A DNA stretch of 64,000 bases from CAYUST01 sp964447535 (GTDB lineage: Bacteria > Patescibacteriota > Gracilibacteria > Absconditabacterales > Absconditicoccaceae), in NCBI GenBank assembly GCA_964447535.1, contig CAYUST010000001.1, positions 95,952 through 159,951 of the forward strand. Reading direction: 5' to 3'. A model generated the notes under the pieces. It was given only the letters and a program-made list of their open reading frames with translations, did not search any database and was not told the DNA's origin. Positions within the stretch are counted from its first letter, which is position 1. Each line of letters starts with the position of its first letter. The translations under genes and the position numbers were made by a program. Shown here piece after piece: positions 10,773-21,466 of the stretch.

Positions 10773-12137
10773 ATGAAAAAACTTTTCTTTGCAGTCATCA
10801 ATTGATTGGCAAGATTGTACCTCAATATACATAAACCCTATATTATAGGTATCACTGGTAGTGTATGAAAAACGTCTTGTAGAATGGTGATAGCGCAGAC
10901 ACTCACTACCTTGTTACCAGGTCTTCGTATTGCTACCTCTCAGAAAAATTTCAATTCTATAGATGCGTGATTTGCCTTAGCAATTTTTGATGTCAATGAG
11001 TTTACACCTTCACTTGTTGGATCGTGTAAAGCATTAGCTCATGTGCTGGGGCGTTTCTTTCAAAGGAAAAGATATGATATTCTCGTCCTTGAGTATGGAA
11101 TTGATCAGCCCGGAGACATGACAGGACTGATCGCTATAGCACGTCCAGATATAGCGATATTTACTGCCTTGGATAAAGTCCATGCTATGAATTTTGCAAA
11201 CAAAGATGATATCTTATTCGAGAAAACAAGGTTGCTCGTAGCTGCGCGTGATGTGGTGTTCTACCCAAGCGATGGAGAATATATTCTTCCCTTTCTCGCC
11301 CATATTGATGTTGAGAAACTCTCGTACAGCATGCAAGAAGATGTGTCACACGAGGCAGATATCGGTTACAAAGATTATTTGTTGACCTACATAAATGACA
11401 GTGTTCAAGCTGTTTTCTCGTTGATGCAAGGGAGGGAGAAAATCGGTACAGCATGTATCCCTGTCTTGGGTAAAGAGCAGGCCGCATATACAAGTATAGC
11501 AGTTGCTATTCAACTTATTTTGGCTAGGAGATTTCAGCAGGCATGAGTGACGAATATCAGCAATGAGGAGGATGTGTGAACATTGTTGCTCCCTCTCTCT
11601 TTGCAAGAAGGTAGAGCAACAGTATTGCATTGAATACATAATAGTATGATAATTGATTCATCATACAATGCTGCACCAGAGAGTATGAAAATCATGATTG
11701 ATACCAGTATTTTGTTGCGTGATCAAGTGTTTCCTGCGAGCGAACTCATTTTGTGTTTGGGGGATATGAGGGAGCTATGAATCTATACTGAATCTGAACA
11801 TAGAGCGCTCGCACAGTATGTTGCACACCGCACAGATAGATTATACTTGGTAGGTGAGTGTATGCAGCGTTATTTGCTTGACGAACTGAAGTTACTATGA
11901 TTTTCTTCACATCGTGTGAGCTGGTTTGCAAATAGTCATCTTTTGTGAAATGCACTACGTGAACACTTGATGCAAAGTCCAACACCAGCTGTAGTCTTGT
12001 GTAAATGAAGTCAAAACACTATCTTCCTTGAAGAGTCGGTCAAAGCAATACTCCATGATCCTCGTGACGCTAGCAGACTTTGTAGACAGTCTACACGACG
12101 GATGCAAAGGAAAGAAGCATATTTTACTACACAATAA
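10773..12137 (+). CDS. murF: MurF-like UDP-MurNAc-tripeptide D-Ala-D-Ala ligase
   Basis: 454 residues, normal size for MurF. It would join D-Ala-D-Ala to UDP-MurNAc-tripeptide in the cytoplasm. Visible parts: the ATP loop GITGSVGKTS (the Gly before Lys is TGA at 10866-10868), the carbamylated-Lys region, IIDSSYNAAPESMK (MurF DxYNANPxSM), LCLGDMRELG and near the end VVLCKGSQNTIFLEE. The N-terminal substrate domain of classical MurF is short or absent: the ATP loop begins near residue 25, so this belongs to the shorter MurF-like group seen in CPR bacteria. Stop TAA directly abuts the next ATG. Confidence 0.86.
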
Positions 12138-12674
12138 ATGAACTTGATGCGCATATACTTACTCTTGTTAGTTTTCTTTTTGGTATCTTGATGTACATCT
12201 CTTCAACCTCGTACACAGGTTAGTGAAGAGCAAAAGCAAGTAGAGAAAACACAGGTGAAAAATGAGCAGACGACAGAAGTTGCGCTACCTAACATTCAGA
12301 GTTCTTGATCACAGGTGTGTGTCAAGGATATTTGTTTCGTTGTAGAAATTGCTGATGATGCTGCTGAAAGAGCACAAGGGTTGATGCGAAGAGCTAATAT
12401 GGATATAGATAAGGGGATGCGATTTATTTTTGATGAACCAACTGCGCATGCTGCATTCTGGATGAAGAATACCCTTATTCCGTTAGATATGATATGGGTA
12501 AATAATGACATGCAAATTATTGCTCTTGTACACAATGCAACGCCGTGTAAAGAAATGCCTTGTCCTTCCTATGATCCTTGATCATGATATGCTAGATACG
12601 TACTTGAAATCAATGCTTGATTAGCACAACAATATGGATTGAGTACATGAGATAGTGTGGTGTTTGAGGAGTAG
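12138..12674 (+). CDS. DUF192 lipoprotein
   Basis: 178 residues. The N-terminus is a lipoprotein signal peptide with the lipobox LVSGC, whose Gly is a TGA codon. A Gln/Glu/Lys-rich linker leads into a DUF192 domain: AERAQGLMRRANMD, AFWMKNTLIPLDMIWV and a C-terminal YVLEINAG. DUF192 proteins are small secreted or cytosolic proteins of unknown function. Starts with no gap after murF. Confidence 0.88.
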
Positions 12675-12691
12675 TTTTATTTTTATTGTGT

Positions 12692-13243
12692 ATGATGATA
12701 ACTGTAGGTGGGAAGCCTGGATCAGGCAAAAGTACCGTCACCAAGATACTTGCAGAAATGCTTGCGTATGAGAGAATTGCTATCGGTGATATGAAAAGAA
12801 AATTAGCTGAAGAGATGTGATTGAGTATTAGTGAATTTAATAAGCTGGGTGAAGAACCAGGTAATGCAGAAAAATTTGATGTTGCCTACGAGAAATATCA
12901 GCAATCGCTTGCTCCAGATGGACCTATAATTTTGGAGTCGAGAATGAGCTATTATAATCAACCTCATGCATTCAAAGTGTTTTTGGATGTAGATGATCGA
13001 GAAGCAGCAAAGAGGATTTTCGTTGCACAGAGAACGACCGACCCAAACACCAGTCTCGATGAAGTCCATACAATTACTACTACCAGAAACAAAGAAGATC
13101 AGATAAGACGGTCTGCGTTGTATGGATCAGACTTTATGGATCTCACTCAGTACGACTTGGTCATAGATACTACTCACTTGACACCTCAAGAAGTAGTCGA
13201 TCGTATTGCTACTGGATATCAAGACTGGAAAAAGAAAGAATAA
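12692..13243 (+). CDS. Cytidylate-kinase-like P-loop NTPase
   Basis: 183 residues. The N-terminal Walker A is GGKPGSGKST, followed by ERIAIGDMKRKLAEEMG. The middle has IILESRMSYY and FLDVDDREAAKRIF, and RTTDPNTSLDE resembles the lid region; YDLVIDTTHLTPQEVVDRI is the usual C-terminal strand and helix of CMP kinase-like proteins. It probably phosphorylates CMP/dCMP or a related nucleotide. Dephospho-CoA kinase or another small P-loop kinase is an alternative. Confidence 0.75.
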
Positions 13244-13285
13244 ACGGTACACTGCCACAGATATTTTATTATTTATAGATCACCT

Positions 13286-14695
13286 ATGAAAAAATGGATG
13301 TTACCAATAATCGTATTATGAATCCTGGCTATTGGTGTCTGGTTTTTGTGGGGAGATAAATCAACTTTGCATAGTCCATCTACCGGTTTTTTGGATGAGG
13401 TTCCTGGCGAGATTGATCAGGTAATGTATATCAAAGTTGACAACTCACTTATTGAGTTAATGGAAAAGATTGAAAGCCAGACAGGATATACTTGACAACC
13501 ATTAGCAGCTCATCTCAAAGGAGTACAGTCTCTCCTTGTTGGACAGTTTTTGACACAAGGAGACCCAGTAAATATATTGTTTGTAAAAGCAGATGATGAG
13601 TTATCCATCAATGAACTTCAACAAGTAGGCGTGATAGCAGTTGAGGAAACATATACCAGTCAAAAAATTTGATCTAACACCTGGGCATATGGTGATCCAA
13701 TAGCATTAGAATATCTCGATACATACAAGGGTGATATGCTGAATGAACTCACAGGAGCACAACTTTGGAGTGAAGGCATGCAGTGAGGCACCTATAATGT
13801 TTGATTCCTTTCTCGTGGTAAAGGTGGGTGAGCAAATCCACTTGTCGCACAATTTGGCAAGAAATTGGAGTATACTATGGCACTCTCTCATTTAGCATTG
13901 CAACAAAGTGAGGGCAATATCATTATGCAGTTTTCTCCATGAACTCTGCATCCTTGAGCTAGTAACTATGAACCAAAACTTGCAACTCTCGTCAAAAGTG
14001 ATCCATTAGTATATGTTGAATTTCAGGACATATTAGGAGTACTTTGACTATCTGATGCGCAGGTTATTACTTTATTGCCAATCATTATGGCACAACTTCA
14101 TCCTACATTTGTGAATCTGCTCGCTAAAGATGATTACTATGATATTGTTTCCGTACTGCATGATAATGTAGCGCTCTCGCTAGATGTAACTAGCGGTGGA
14201 GGTATTTGATTGTGAGCTGCAGTAATTTTCAATAGTCCCAAAGCAGGTATATTAGCAGGTGTTTTGAAACCGGTACTTAGTGAACTCGTTGATAAATTCT
14301 TGTGAAGCTGAGCAATTGAGGAAAGAATCACTGATGAATGATTCACGTTGTCAGTTGCAATACCATGACTTGAGGCTGTACTGTGACAATCTCCTTTGGT
14401 AAGCTTTGAGAAACTCTCTTGAGATTCATCATGATCGATACTGAGTATCCTTATTGATCCTACGATGATTCTTGGTAAGTGAGTTCAATGACTGGTACAT
14501 GTACCTGAGAGTATTGCAAGCTTCTCAATTGATACCAAAGCAATGGAACGTTTACAGAAATCTGCTCCAGAAGCCTCACTTGATGGGCTTGCAGCAGGGC
14601 AATATCTGACACAAGGAGTGATCAAGTGACATATTATATTGGATGAAGCAACACAACAAGTACGCCTCATTTACAAAGTTGTGGACGGAGAATAA
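13286..14695 (+). CDS. Membrane-anchored hypothetical protein (469 aa)
   Basis: One N-terminal membrane segment (about residues 4-22) precedes a long extracytoplasmic part with no domain I can name with confidence. The overall pattern (repeated EVPGEID, LVKSDPLVYVEF and AGVLKPVLSELVDK stretches, alternating beta-rich segments) resembles DUF3352-like surface proteins, but that is a weak guess. TGA glycines are very frequent here, more than a dozen, including GTLHPGA and SGDSSGS. It sits 42 bases after the kinase gene. Confidence 0.75.
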
Positions 14696-14734
14696 AATTC
14701 TCTGTGTAGATATTCATTATTTATATTATAGACT

Positions 14735-15007
14735 ATGCAGTATCTTTCTCTCTTGGTGAAACCACATGCAAAAACAACTGCATGGACATGAGCATATACA
14801 GATCTCATGTGAAGCAAAGTATATACCTGTTCACTCAAAGCTGTAGCTCAAGACGGCGAGGCAAATGCAGAGCTTATAGCATTACTTAGTGAGACGTTGG
14901 ATTTGCCTAAATCATGGATACGTATAGTACAGGGTCAAAGATGACGTCACAAAATAGTAGCAATTAATTCTACGAACAACTTGGATTTTAGTTTATTGTG
15001 TGTGTAA
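14735..15007 (+). CDS. DUF167 (YggU) family protein
   Basis: 90 residues. VKPHAKTTAW near the start, AVAQDGEANAELIALLSE, then DLPKSWIRIVQGQRGRHKIVAI match DUF167, a small fold of unknown function of about 90-100 residues (VxPxAkk, a-p-v-d-G-kAN, and G..sR.K motifs). One of the conserved Gly residues after Gln-Arg is a TGA codon. It ends 1 base before the next ATG, so it is co-transcribed with the MoxR gene. Confidence 0.85.
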
Positions 15008-15008
15008 T

Positions 15009-16115
15009 ATGCGATTTGTTTGGTGAATAGTAATTTTGGTCGTGATTGGTGTTATATTTTATGTTCTCTATCAAAAGGACATACATGAAAAGCGCAAGGT
15101 AACCACTTTGATGAACGCTACTATGGATGTGTTATCCAAAGAAGTAAGACATACATGGCAACATGCACTTGCACACCTCTCTATCAAACAGGAGTGATTT
15201 CATCGTTTGCAAACACATCTCAAAGAAGAAATTGTTGGAATGGATGCATATCTGCATGGATTATTTGTTGCCTTGTTGGTGAATTGACACGCGTTGGTGG
15301 AGGGAGTCCCAGGTCTTGCAAAGACCAAAACTATCACCCTACTTTCTCGTTATCTAGATTTTAGTTTTCAAAGAATTCAATTCACGCCGGATATGTTGCC
15401 GAGTGATATTATCTGAGCAGAAATATTTGATCCCAAGAGTCAGCAATTCACTGTACTCAAATGACCTATCTTCGCACATTGTGTGTTAGCTGATGAAATA
15501 AATAGAACTACCCCCAAGGTACAGTCAGCTTTGCTCGAGGCTATGCAAGAAGGGCAAGTTACTATCTCTGGAAAGACTTTTCCTTTGCCCAAACCTTTCT
15601 TTGTGCTCGCCACCCAAAATCCTTTGGAACATGAAGGGACCTATCCTTTGCCAGAAGCACAAGTGGATAGATTTTTGTTGCATATCGTAGTGGAGTATCC
15701 GAGCTATGAACAAGAGCAAGATATCGTTAAGAAGCAACAAAAAAATAAAGTACATACGCATACTTCTGCTGTCTTTTCACTTACAGAGCTTACCGAATTT
15801 CAACAAAAAGTGCAAAAAATACATATCAGTGATGCATTACTAGCATATGCAGTGCGTCTCGTTCAGGCGACAAGAACTGCGCAATCTCCTTTTAGCATCT
15901 GAGCTTCTCCGAGAGCTTCTTTGGCCTTGGTACAATCTGCTAAAGCAGTTGCATGGTTGAGAGGTAGTACAGAAGTATCACTTGAGGATCTTCAAATGAT
16001 GGCTGTGCCGGTGTTGCGTCATAGAGTAGCCTTAGCATACGATCGCAAGAGACAATGAATTTCTTTGGATGATCAGTTAGTTGAGCTACTCGTGCATGTG
16101 CCTATTATCACATAG
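15009..16115 (+). CDS. MoxR-type AAA+ ATPase with N-terminal membrane anchor
   Basis: 368 residues. Unlike most MoxR proteins it begins with a membrane segment (about residues 3-20). The AAA+ core follows: HLKEEIVGMDAYLHGLF, Walker A EGVPGLAKTKT, VRIQFTPD-like MLPSDIIGAEIFD, Walker B VLADEINRT, sensor ATQNPLEHEGTYPLPEAQ and the arginine finger region DRFLL, then a C-terminal lid with a GASPRAS motif. MoxR ATPases act as chaperones that mature surface or metal-containing complexes, often with vWA-domain partners, none of which is visible nearby. The first Gly of GASPRAS is TGA. Confidence 0.9.
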
Positions 16116-16142
16116 ATACTTTTCCTTACTTTGTCTTTTCTC

Positions 16143-17996
16143 ATGGATCTCGACGCATATATACAACGCATCATTGAACTGCACCCTGAGTTTACCGCTG
16201 ATGAAATTTTGGAAATCTGTCAGGATCGTCTTGCACAAATGGGCTCCAAAACCAAGGAATCCAATAAACTTCCCATATTGCTAAAGTATCTCAGCACTAC
16301 GTTTGGTGTTGATTTTGATGAAATTGACATAAAAAAGACAACATCTCGTTTCAAATCTATCCCCAAGCGACTTTTGCAAGGGTCTAGTGAGAGAGGCTGA
16401 CTTCCTATGGTCCAAATAAAGAACCTTTCCAAACAGCTGTGATCAACTATCCTTTTCGAGGATGCATCCTTACAAATTCTAACAGGGAGTAAGGTAGCAG
16501 TAATTGGTAGAAATGGAGCAGGGAAATCAACTTTGTTAAAACTTATCCTCTGACGTGAGGAGGCAGATGCTGGAGAGATCATGTTACCCAAGTGAATCAA
16601 GATCGGTTTTCTCTCACAAGATATGTTTCGAGAAAATAAAGAGCGTACCGTAGCTGAAGAAATGCTTACTACCTTACCTGAGGTCACCGCTCATATGCAA
16701 GAGCGACTTGCACTGCAACAACGTATTGCGCAGAATGATCCCGAGAGCTTACTCTTGCTCGAACGTCAGTCAGAACTGAGCGACCGATTGATACAGCATG
16801 ATGGCTTTGTCTTGTATGATTTACAGACGACTATTTTGCAAGCATTTGGGTTCAGTGATGCACAATTACAATTTCCTCTCCGGCAACTGAGTGGAGGAGA
16901 GCAAACCAAAGTGCAGATAGCAAAATTTTTATTACAACAGGTGGATCTGTTGATTTTAGATGAACCAACTAACCATCTCGATATCGAAGGTATTACCTTC
17001 CTCGAGCAGTTTTGTAGTGCTTGGGGAAAGACCTTACTGTGTATTTCTCATGACAAAAGATTTCTCAATACTGTTTTCGATCAAGTGGTGGAAATTGCAG
17101 ATCATCAGCTCAATCGATACAAAGGAAACTATGACAGCTATCTTGATCAGAAAATTGCAAAATACGAACAACAACTCAAGGAGTTTAAAAATCAACAAAA
17201 ATATATGGAGCAACAAGAAGAGTTTATCAACAGGTTTAGATACAAAGCCAGCAAGGCTGCGCAAGTGCAAAGTAGAATTAAAATGCTCGATAAAGTAGAA
17301 CAGCTCGACGCTCCAGAAGATATGCATACAGCCAAGGGTATTCATCTCAAGCGCAGTGAAAGAAGGCTTCCTGCTACTATTTTGACGATACATGAAGGAG
17401 TAGTTTGATACGAGAACCCCTTGGTGCACTTACCCAAAAAATTGGAAGTGACTAAAGATATGCAAATTGGTATCATGGGCAAAAATGGTGTGTGAAAAAC
17501 GACACTTATCAATTCGCTCCTTGGAGAGAACACGCTTTTGCAATGATCATGTAAGATCTATCCAACGTTGACGATTGGCTCGTATGGCCAGATTGTAGAA
17601 GCCATGGACGGCACCAAAACGGTCCTTGATGAACTGCTCGGACCCGGAGCAAGTATGAAGGAAATATTAGGTATTTTGGGAGCACTCTCTGTTGCTGCTG
17701 AAAAAGTCCATCAAAAAATAGGTAGTCTTTCGGGTGGTGAAAAAGCAAAAGTAGCACTTACCAAAATGCTCCTCACCAAACCAGATGTCATCATCATGGA
17801 TGAACCAACGAATCACTTAGATATTTTATCCAAGGAGAGTATTATTATGATGTTGCAACAATTCACGGGCGTGAGTCTGATTATTTCTCATGATAGAGAC
17901 TTCCTCAGCCAAGTAGCTAATCATCTGTGGTTGATTGAAGACCAACAACTCACGGTCTACCACGATGTAGAGAAGGGGTTTGAGGCGATTGGATAA
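16143..17996 (+). CDS. ABC-F family ATPase
   Basis: 617 residues with two ABC domains and no membrane domain. The first has Walker A GRNGAGKSTL, LSGGEQTKVQ and LILDEPTNHLD; the second has GKNGVGKTTL (the Gly before Lys is TGA at 17493-17495), LSGGEKAKVAL and IIMDEPTNHLD. The linker between them is long and charged. ABC-F proteins bind the ribosome and act in translation factor or antibiotic protection roles. The first ABC domain is preceded by about 85 extra residues that carry no ABC motif. Start ATG 16143 chosen; an in-frame TTG lies at 16131. Confidence 0.92.
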
Positions 17997-18031
17997 CAAA
18001 AATAGCAGTGCTCAATAGTGATTTTCTTATA

Positions 18032-18059
18032 TTGACAATTTATTTGCATTATATATAAA
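18032..18059 (+). promoter_or_regulatory. Putative sigma70-type promoter
   Basis: TTGACA at 18032-18037, 16-base spacer, TATAAA at 18054-18059. It lies in the gap after the ABC-F gene and would start transcription about 60 bases before the small membrane protein at 18126. Confidence 0.6.
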
Positions 18060-18125
18060 CGCATCATCAGGGAAAATCCTGAATGTGTTCATTACCAGTA
18101 ATAAAAAAATCTAAACAATAAACGT

Positions 18126-18377
18126 ATGAAAAAAAAACTTTCCGACAGGGACTTGAAAAAACAGATAGAGAAGTCTGACCAAAACTTTTATAAAGGAGCA
18201 GCAATTTTATTGTTGTTTATCTTTGTATGCAATGTATTATTCTTAGTCTTTACCGCACCAAAGTTGGTGGAAGCACATCCAGAGCTACTCTTTGTCAATC
18301 TCCTGTTGCTCCCTTTTGCTGATGAAGTGTGGGAGTTTAGTAAACTATTTGATCACACTTCGCAAGAAAACAATTAA
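18126..18377 (+). CDS. Small membrane protein (83 aa)
   Basis: A charged N-terminus (KKKLSDRDLKKQIEK) is followed by one clear hydrophobic segment (about residues 24-42) and a second partial one near residues 54-63. No family recognised. It contains one glycine only, written GGA, so it says nothing on code use. It ends 9 bases before the next gene and has its own promoter-like sequence upstream, so the two genes form a unit. Confidence 0.6.
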   Translation: MKKKLSDRDLKKQIEKSDQNFYKGAAILLLFIFVCNVLFLVFTAPKLVEAHPELLFVNLLLLPFADEVWEFSKLFDHTSQENN

Positions 18378-18386
18378 ATCAAAATT

Positions 18387-19649
18387 ATGAATACGTACAA
18401 AAAAATTGTGCACATCCTCGGGGGTGGCACGTTCAGTCATGTGAGAAATCACTTGTCGTTGGCAATGCCAGCTTTTGGTGAAACTGCCAGAGCGCTGGAG
18501 TTGCATTGTAAGGAGCGATTCAAGGATATGGATGTTTGGTTACAGTTGACCAAAATGGCAGACCATAAGTCATTTTTAGTGACCAACCATAATGTAGCCG
18601 AGTATGTAGCTCAGATCAAAGAGGACTTCCGGACAAAAGTCATTTTCTTCAATGTAGGTATGTGTGATTATACTGGCAAAATTGATGGAGTACTCTCGCA
18701 CAGGTTTGCATCACGTCTCAAAACAAGTGAGGGTAAGAAGATGATGGAACTCACACCGACCGAAAAGGTGCTCAAAACTATTCGTGATGGACGCAAGGAT
18801 ATCTTCCTAGTTGCCTTCAAAACAACTTGTGGAGCTACACTCCAAGAGCAGTATTTGGCAGGACTCAACTTGCTGAAGAATAACTCTTGCAATCTTGTCT
18901 TGGCGAATGATGTAAGAACACGTTATAACATGATCATAACTCCTGAAGAGGCCAAATATCATGTTACCAAAGACAGATATGAGGCATTACACCAGTTGGT
19001 TGATATGACCTATCATCGCTGTCAGTTATCGTTTACGCATTCAACTGTGGTTGCTGGTACGCCGGTGCCATGGGATTCGGAGTTAGTCTATCCTTCACTG
19101 CGAACGATAGTCAACTATTGTATCAACAATGGAGCATACAAACCCTTCAATGGGGCGACAGTAGGGCATTTTGCCTGTAAGATTGGAGAGAAGGAATTTC
19201 TCACCTCCATTCGCAAAAGTAACTTCAATGACCTCCCCAAAAACGGTTTGGTCAGAGTTGTTACCGATAAGGATGATACCGTCATCGCCTATGGAGCAAA
19301 GCCATCAGTTGGTGGTCAGTCTCAGAGAATTATCTTTTCTCAACATAATGATTACGACTGCATCGTACACTTCCACTGTCCGCTCAAAGAGGGATCACTG
19401 ATCCCTGCGGTCTCTCAGAGGGAGTATGAATGTGGGAGTCATCAATGTGGCCAGAACACCTCCAATGGACTGCAACGGTTTGGCAACTTATCAGCAGTCA
19501 TGCTCGATAACCATGGGCCGAACATTGTGTTTCACCACAGCATTGATCCTCAAGAAGTAGTAGACTTCATCAATGCAAACTTCGATCTTGCCGACAAAAC
19601 AGGAGGACCGGTGAGTTTGGTAAAACAGACTGAAGAATTGACCTCATAA
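18387..19649 (+). CDS. CoaB-like domain fused to class II aldolase/adducin-like domain
   Basis: 420 residues. The first half looks like the phosphopantothenoylcysteine synthetase (CoaB) fold: a Gly-Gly-Gly loop near residue 12, FFNVGMCDYTGK, LVAFKTTCG and LVLANDV, the last two matching the GFAAET and VANDV positions. The second half (from about residue 215) looks like a class II aldolase/adducin domain: STVVAGTPVPWDSELVYP, YGAKPSVGGQ and a metal-type His pair in CIVHFHCP. Substrate is unknown. All of its roughly thirty glycines are GGN codons, with no TGA, unlike most neighbours, so it may be a later arrival. A terminator follows. Confidence 0.72.
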   Translation: MNTYKKIVHILGGGTFSHVRNHLSLAMPAFGETARALELHCKERFKDMDVWLQLTKMADHKSFLVTNHNVAEYVAQIKEDFRTKVIFFNVGMCDYTGKIDGVLSHRFASRLKTSEGKKMMELTPTEKVLKTIRDGRKDIFLVAFKTTCGATLQEQYLAGLNLLKNNSCNLVLANDVRTRYNMIITPEEAKYHVTKDRYEALHQLVDMTYHRCQLSFTHSTVVAGTPVPWDSELVYPSLRTIVNYCINNGAYKPFNGATVGHFACKIGEKEFLTSIRKSNFNDLPKNGLVRVVTDKDDTVIAYGAKPSVGGQSQRIIFSQHNDYDCIVHFHCPLKEGSLIPAVSQREYECGSHQCGQNTSNGLQRFGNLSAVMLDNHGPNIVFHHSIDPQEVVDFINANFDLADKTGGPVSLVKQTEELTS

Positions 19650-19676
19650 ACAACTGAGGTTTGCAAAAAACTGTGG

Positions 19677-19705
19677 CTCTCCTGTATATCAGGAGGGCTT
19701 TTTTT
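19677..19705 (+). terminator. Rho-independent terminator
   Basis: Stem CTCTCCTG / CAGGAGGG around loop TATAT, followed by C and a run of seven T. It closes the 18.1-19.6 kb unit. Confidence 0.8.
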
Positions 19706-19725
19706 ATGCATACGTTTGAGAAATA

Positions 19726-20229
19726 CTACTCTTCGCTATAAGTCGTTTTAGCTCTCATTTTTTTCTTGTCTTTGTGTTGTATCTTGTTCGCTTTGGCTTT
19801 GTGCTTAGCAATGCTGATAGTTTTTTTGAGCTTGCGTTGTTTGGCTTGTTCGTCATCGGAAAGTGTAGTATCAATTTTCTTGGGGATGCCGACTTTTCTT
19901 TCTTTTTCTGGCGTGAGTGCAGTGACGAGGAGATCAATGAATTTCTCTTCGCAGGCTTGTTTGTTTTTGGGAAAGTCTCTACTGCGTTCGTGATCGATGC
20001 GGAGTTCGCCCTCTTTGTTTATTTTGTTGTCTAATGCATTGAAAAGCTGTGCTTTTTGTTCATCGTTCAAAAAGGAACAACGAGCTATATCGTAGCTGAG
20101 TTGTGCTTTGGAGCTCACTTTGTTGACGTTCTGACCGCCTTTTCACCCGCTTCTCGCCTGTTTCCAGTTGATAGCGGAAGAGGAGGAGAGAATCTCCTGA
20201 GCGAGCTGGGTGAGATGGTTGTTTTCCAT
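19726..20229 (-). CDS. arfB: Alternative ribosome-rescue factor ArfB (peptidyl-tRNA hydrolase YaeJ)
   Basis: 167 residues. ArfB frees ribosomes stalled on mRNAs without a stop codon by hydrolysing peptidyl-tRNA. The catalytic loop reads ARSGGKGGQNVNKVSSKAQL; the second Gly of this loop is a TGA codon at 20143-20145. The C-terminal tail is Lys/Arg-rich (KQRKLKKTISIAKHKAKANK), as needed to enter the mRNA channel. The ATG at 20229 gives the usual start shortly before the TQLAQE helix. The middle (RSRDFPKNKQACEEKFIDLL) is also typical. It lies 27 bases behind the metallopeptidase-like gene. Confidence 0.93.
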
Positions 20230-20256
20230 GATGGACTGAAGTAACCTACTAAAACA

Positions 20257-21381
20257 TTATTCTCAACTTACGATTTTGGAAGGACGAATGGAGGCAGCGT
20301 TATCGACCGGGATACCCACTCTCGGTACTCAGTCACTCATTCTGCCACTTGGTTTACCGTCTTTGACGTAGTAGGGTCTTGCGAGATGATCACTAAATCA
20401 TTGCTGTTTCTTTTGATAGGCCATCAATTGTTCCCGATAGGTGGCCGTAGACTGCTTGTAGGCTATATCGAGCATCGCAAGTCAGGTATGTCCGGCTTTG
20501 GTAAGTACGCTTTTGAGTTCTTGTGCATCGTGGATACCATTGTGATCTACATCTATGAATATGCCTTTCTCTTGTGCCTGGTTGAGATATGTTTGCACTA
20601 ATTTTGGGTCATCGTAGAGATGTCAAAACTCATGAAACAATATCTCAGAAGGGGAGGTGGCGATGGATGTTTGGCCTTTCGTATTCCAGTCTTCACTTAT
20701 ATGATAGTAAGCATAATCAAATGGCCAACTGATGCTATCTCATTTGTTTTCTCACTTTTCAGCTTCACCTTCAGCTTCGTATAGGTGCGCTTCTTCGAGA
20801 TGTCATGACGCAATCTCATCATGGTGATGTTCCTCTGCATTGAGTGATTTCCCTCACTCCATAATACCAGATCCCATCTGAATGTAGACTCATTTTTTGC
20901 CGGTGAAATCTTCTTTGATACGATTGAGCAGAAATGCTCATCCATCGGTGCGAGCAATATCATTGAGTGCTTGGATGACAAATTGCTGAGCCTTCTTTTC
21001 TAGTGCAGGATTTGCGTGAATATCTGCATGGTGCATATAAAAGACCAGTGATTCCCATTTCGCTATGATCTGCTGTTCTCCTCCTTGTTCAAAGAAAGAT
21101 TTGCCTTTGAGTGTATTGAGTAGTCCTTGTTCAATAGAGGGTCAGGGAAGTTTTTGTGCTTGACCTGCGAGGCGAGCTGCATCACCCAAAAGTATGGTGC
21201 TACCCAGCACCTCTTTATTTTCTTTTGGTGGAATTATGTCAGCAGTAATTTCTTTTGCTAACGCTGCTAAATCATCTTTGAGAGATTTCTCGAAGAGTTC
21301 TGCAAATGAGTTTTCTGGTGTTGTGGGTGCTGACTCCATATGATTCGCTGAGGGATGAAAAGAAAGTATTGGTATACGCAT
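20257..21381 (-). CDS. Putative zinc metallopeptidase with EF-hand-like motif
   Basis: 374 residues. A HExxH metal motif is visible as SEILFHEFGHLYDD near residues 245-258, followed shortly after by an EF-hand-like loop IDVDHNGIHDAQE. No signal peptide; the N-terminus (SAPTTPENSFAELFEKSLKDD) looks soluble and disordered. I do not recognise a peptidase family, so catalysis is inferred only from HExxH. TGA glycines are common, including the one in HEFGH. The start could also be the ATG 14 codons further in. Confidence 0.62.
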
Positions 21382-21466
21382 GAAATAAGCATTTTCGGTG
21401 GCAGTATTGCTCTAAATCAGTATATTGACCTCCATTGAGTTTGTCAAATTTAGATTGTTGTTTGTC

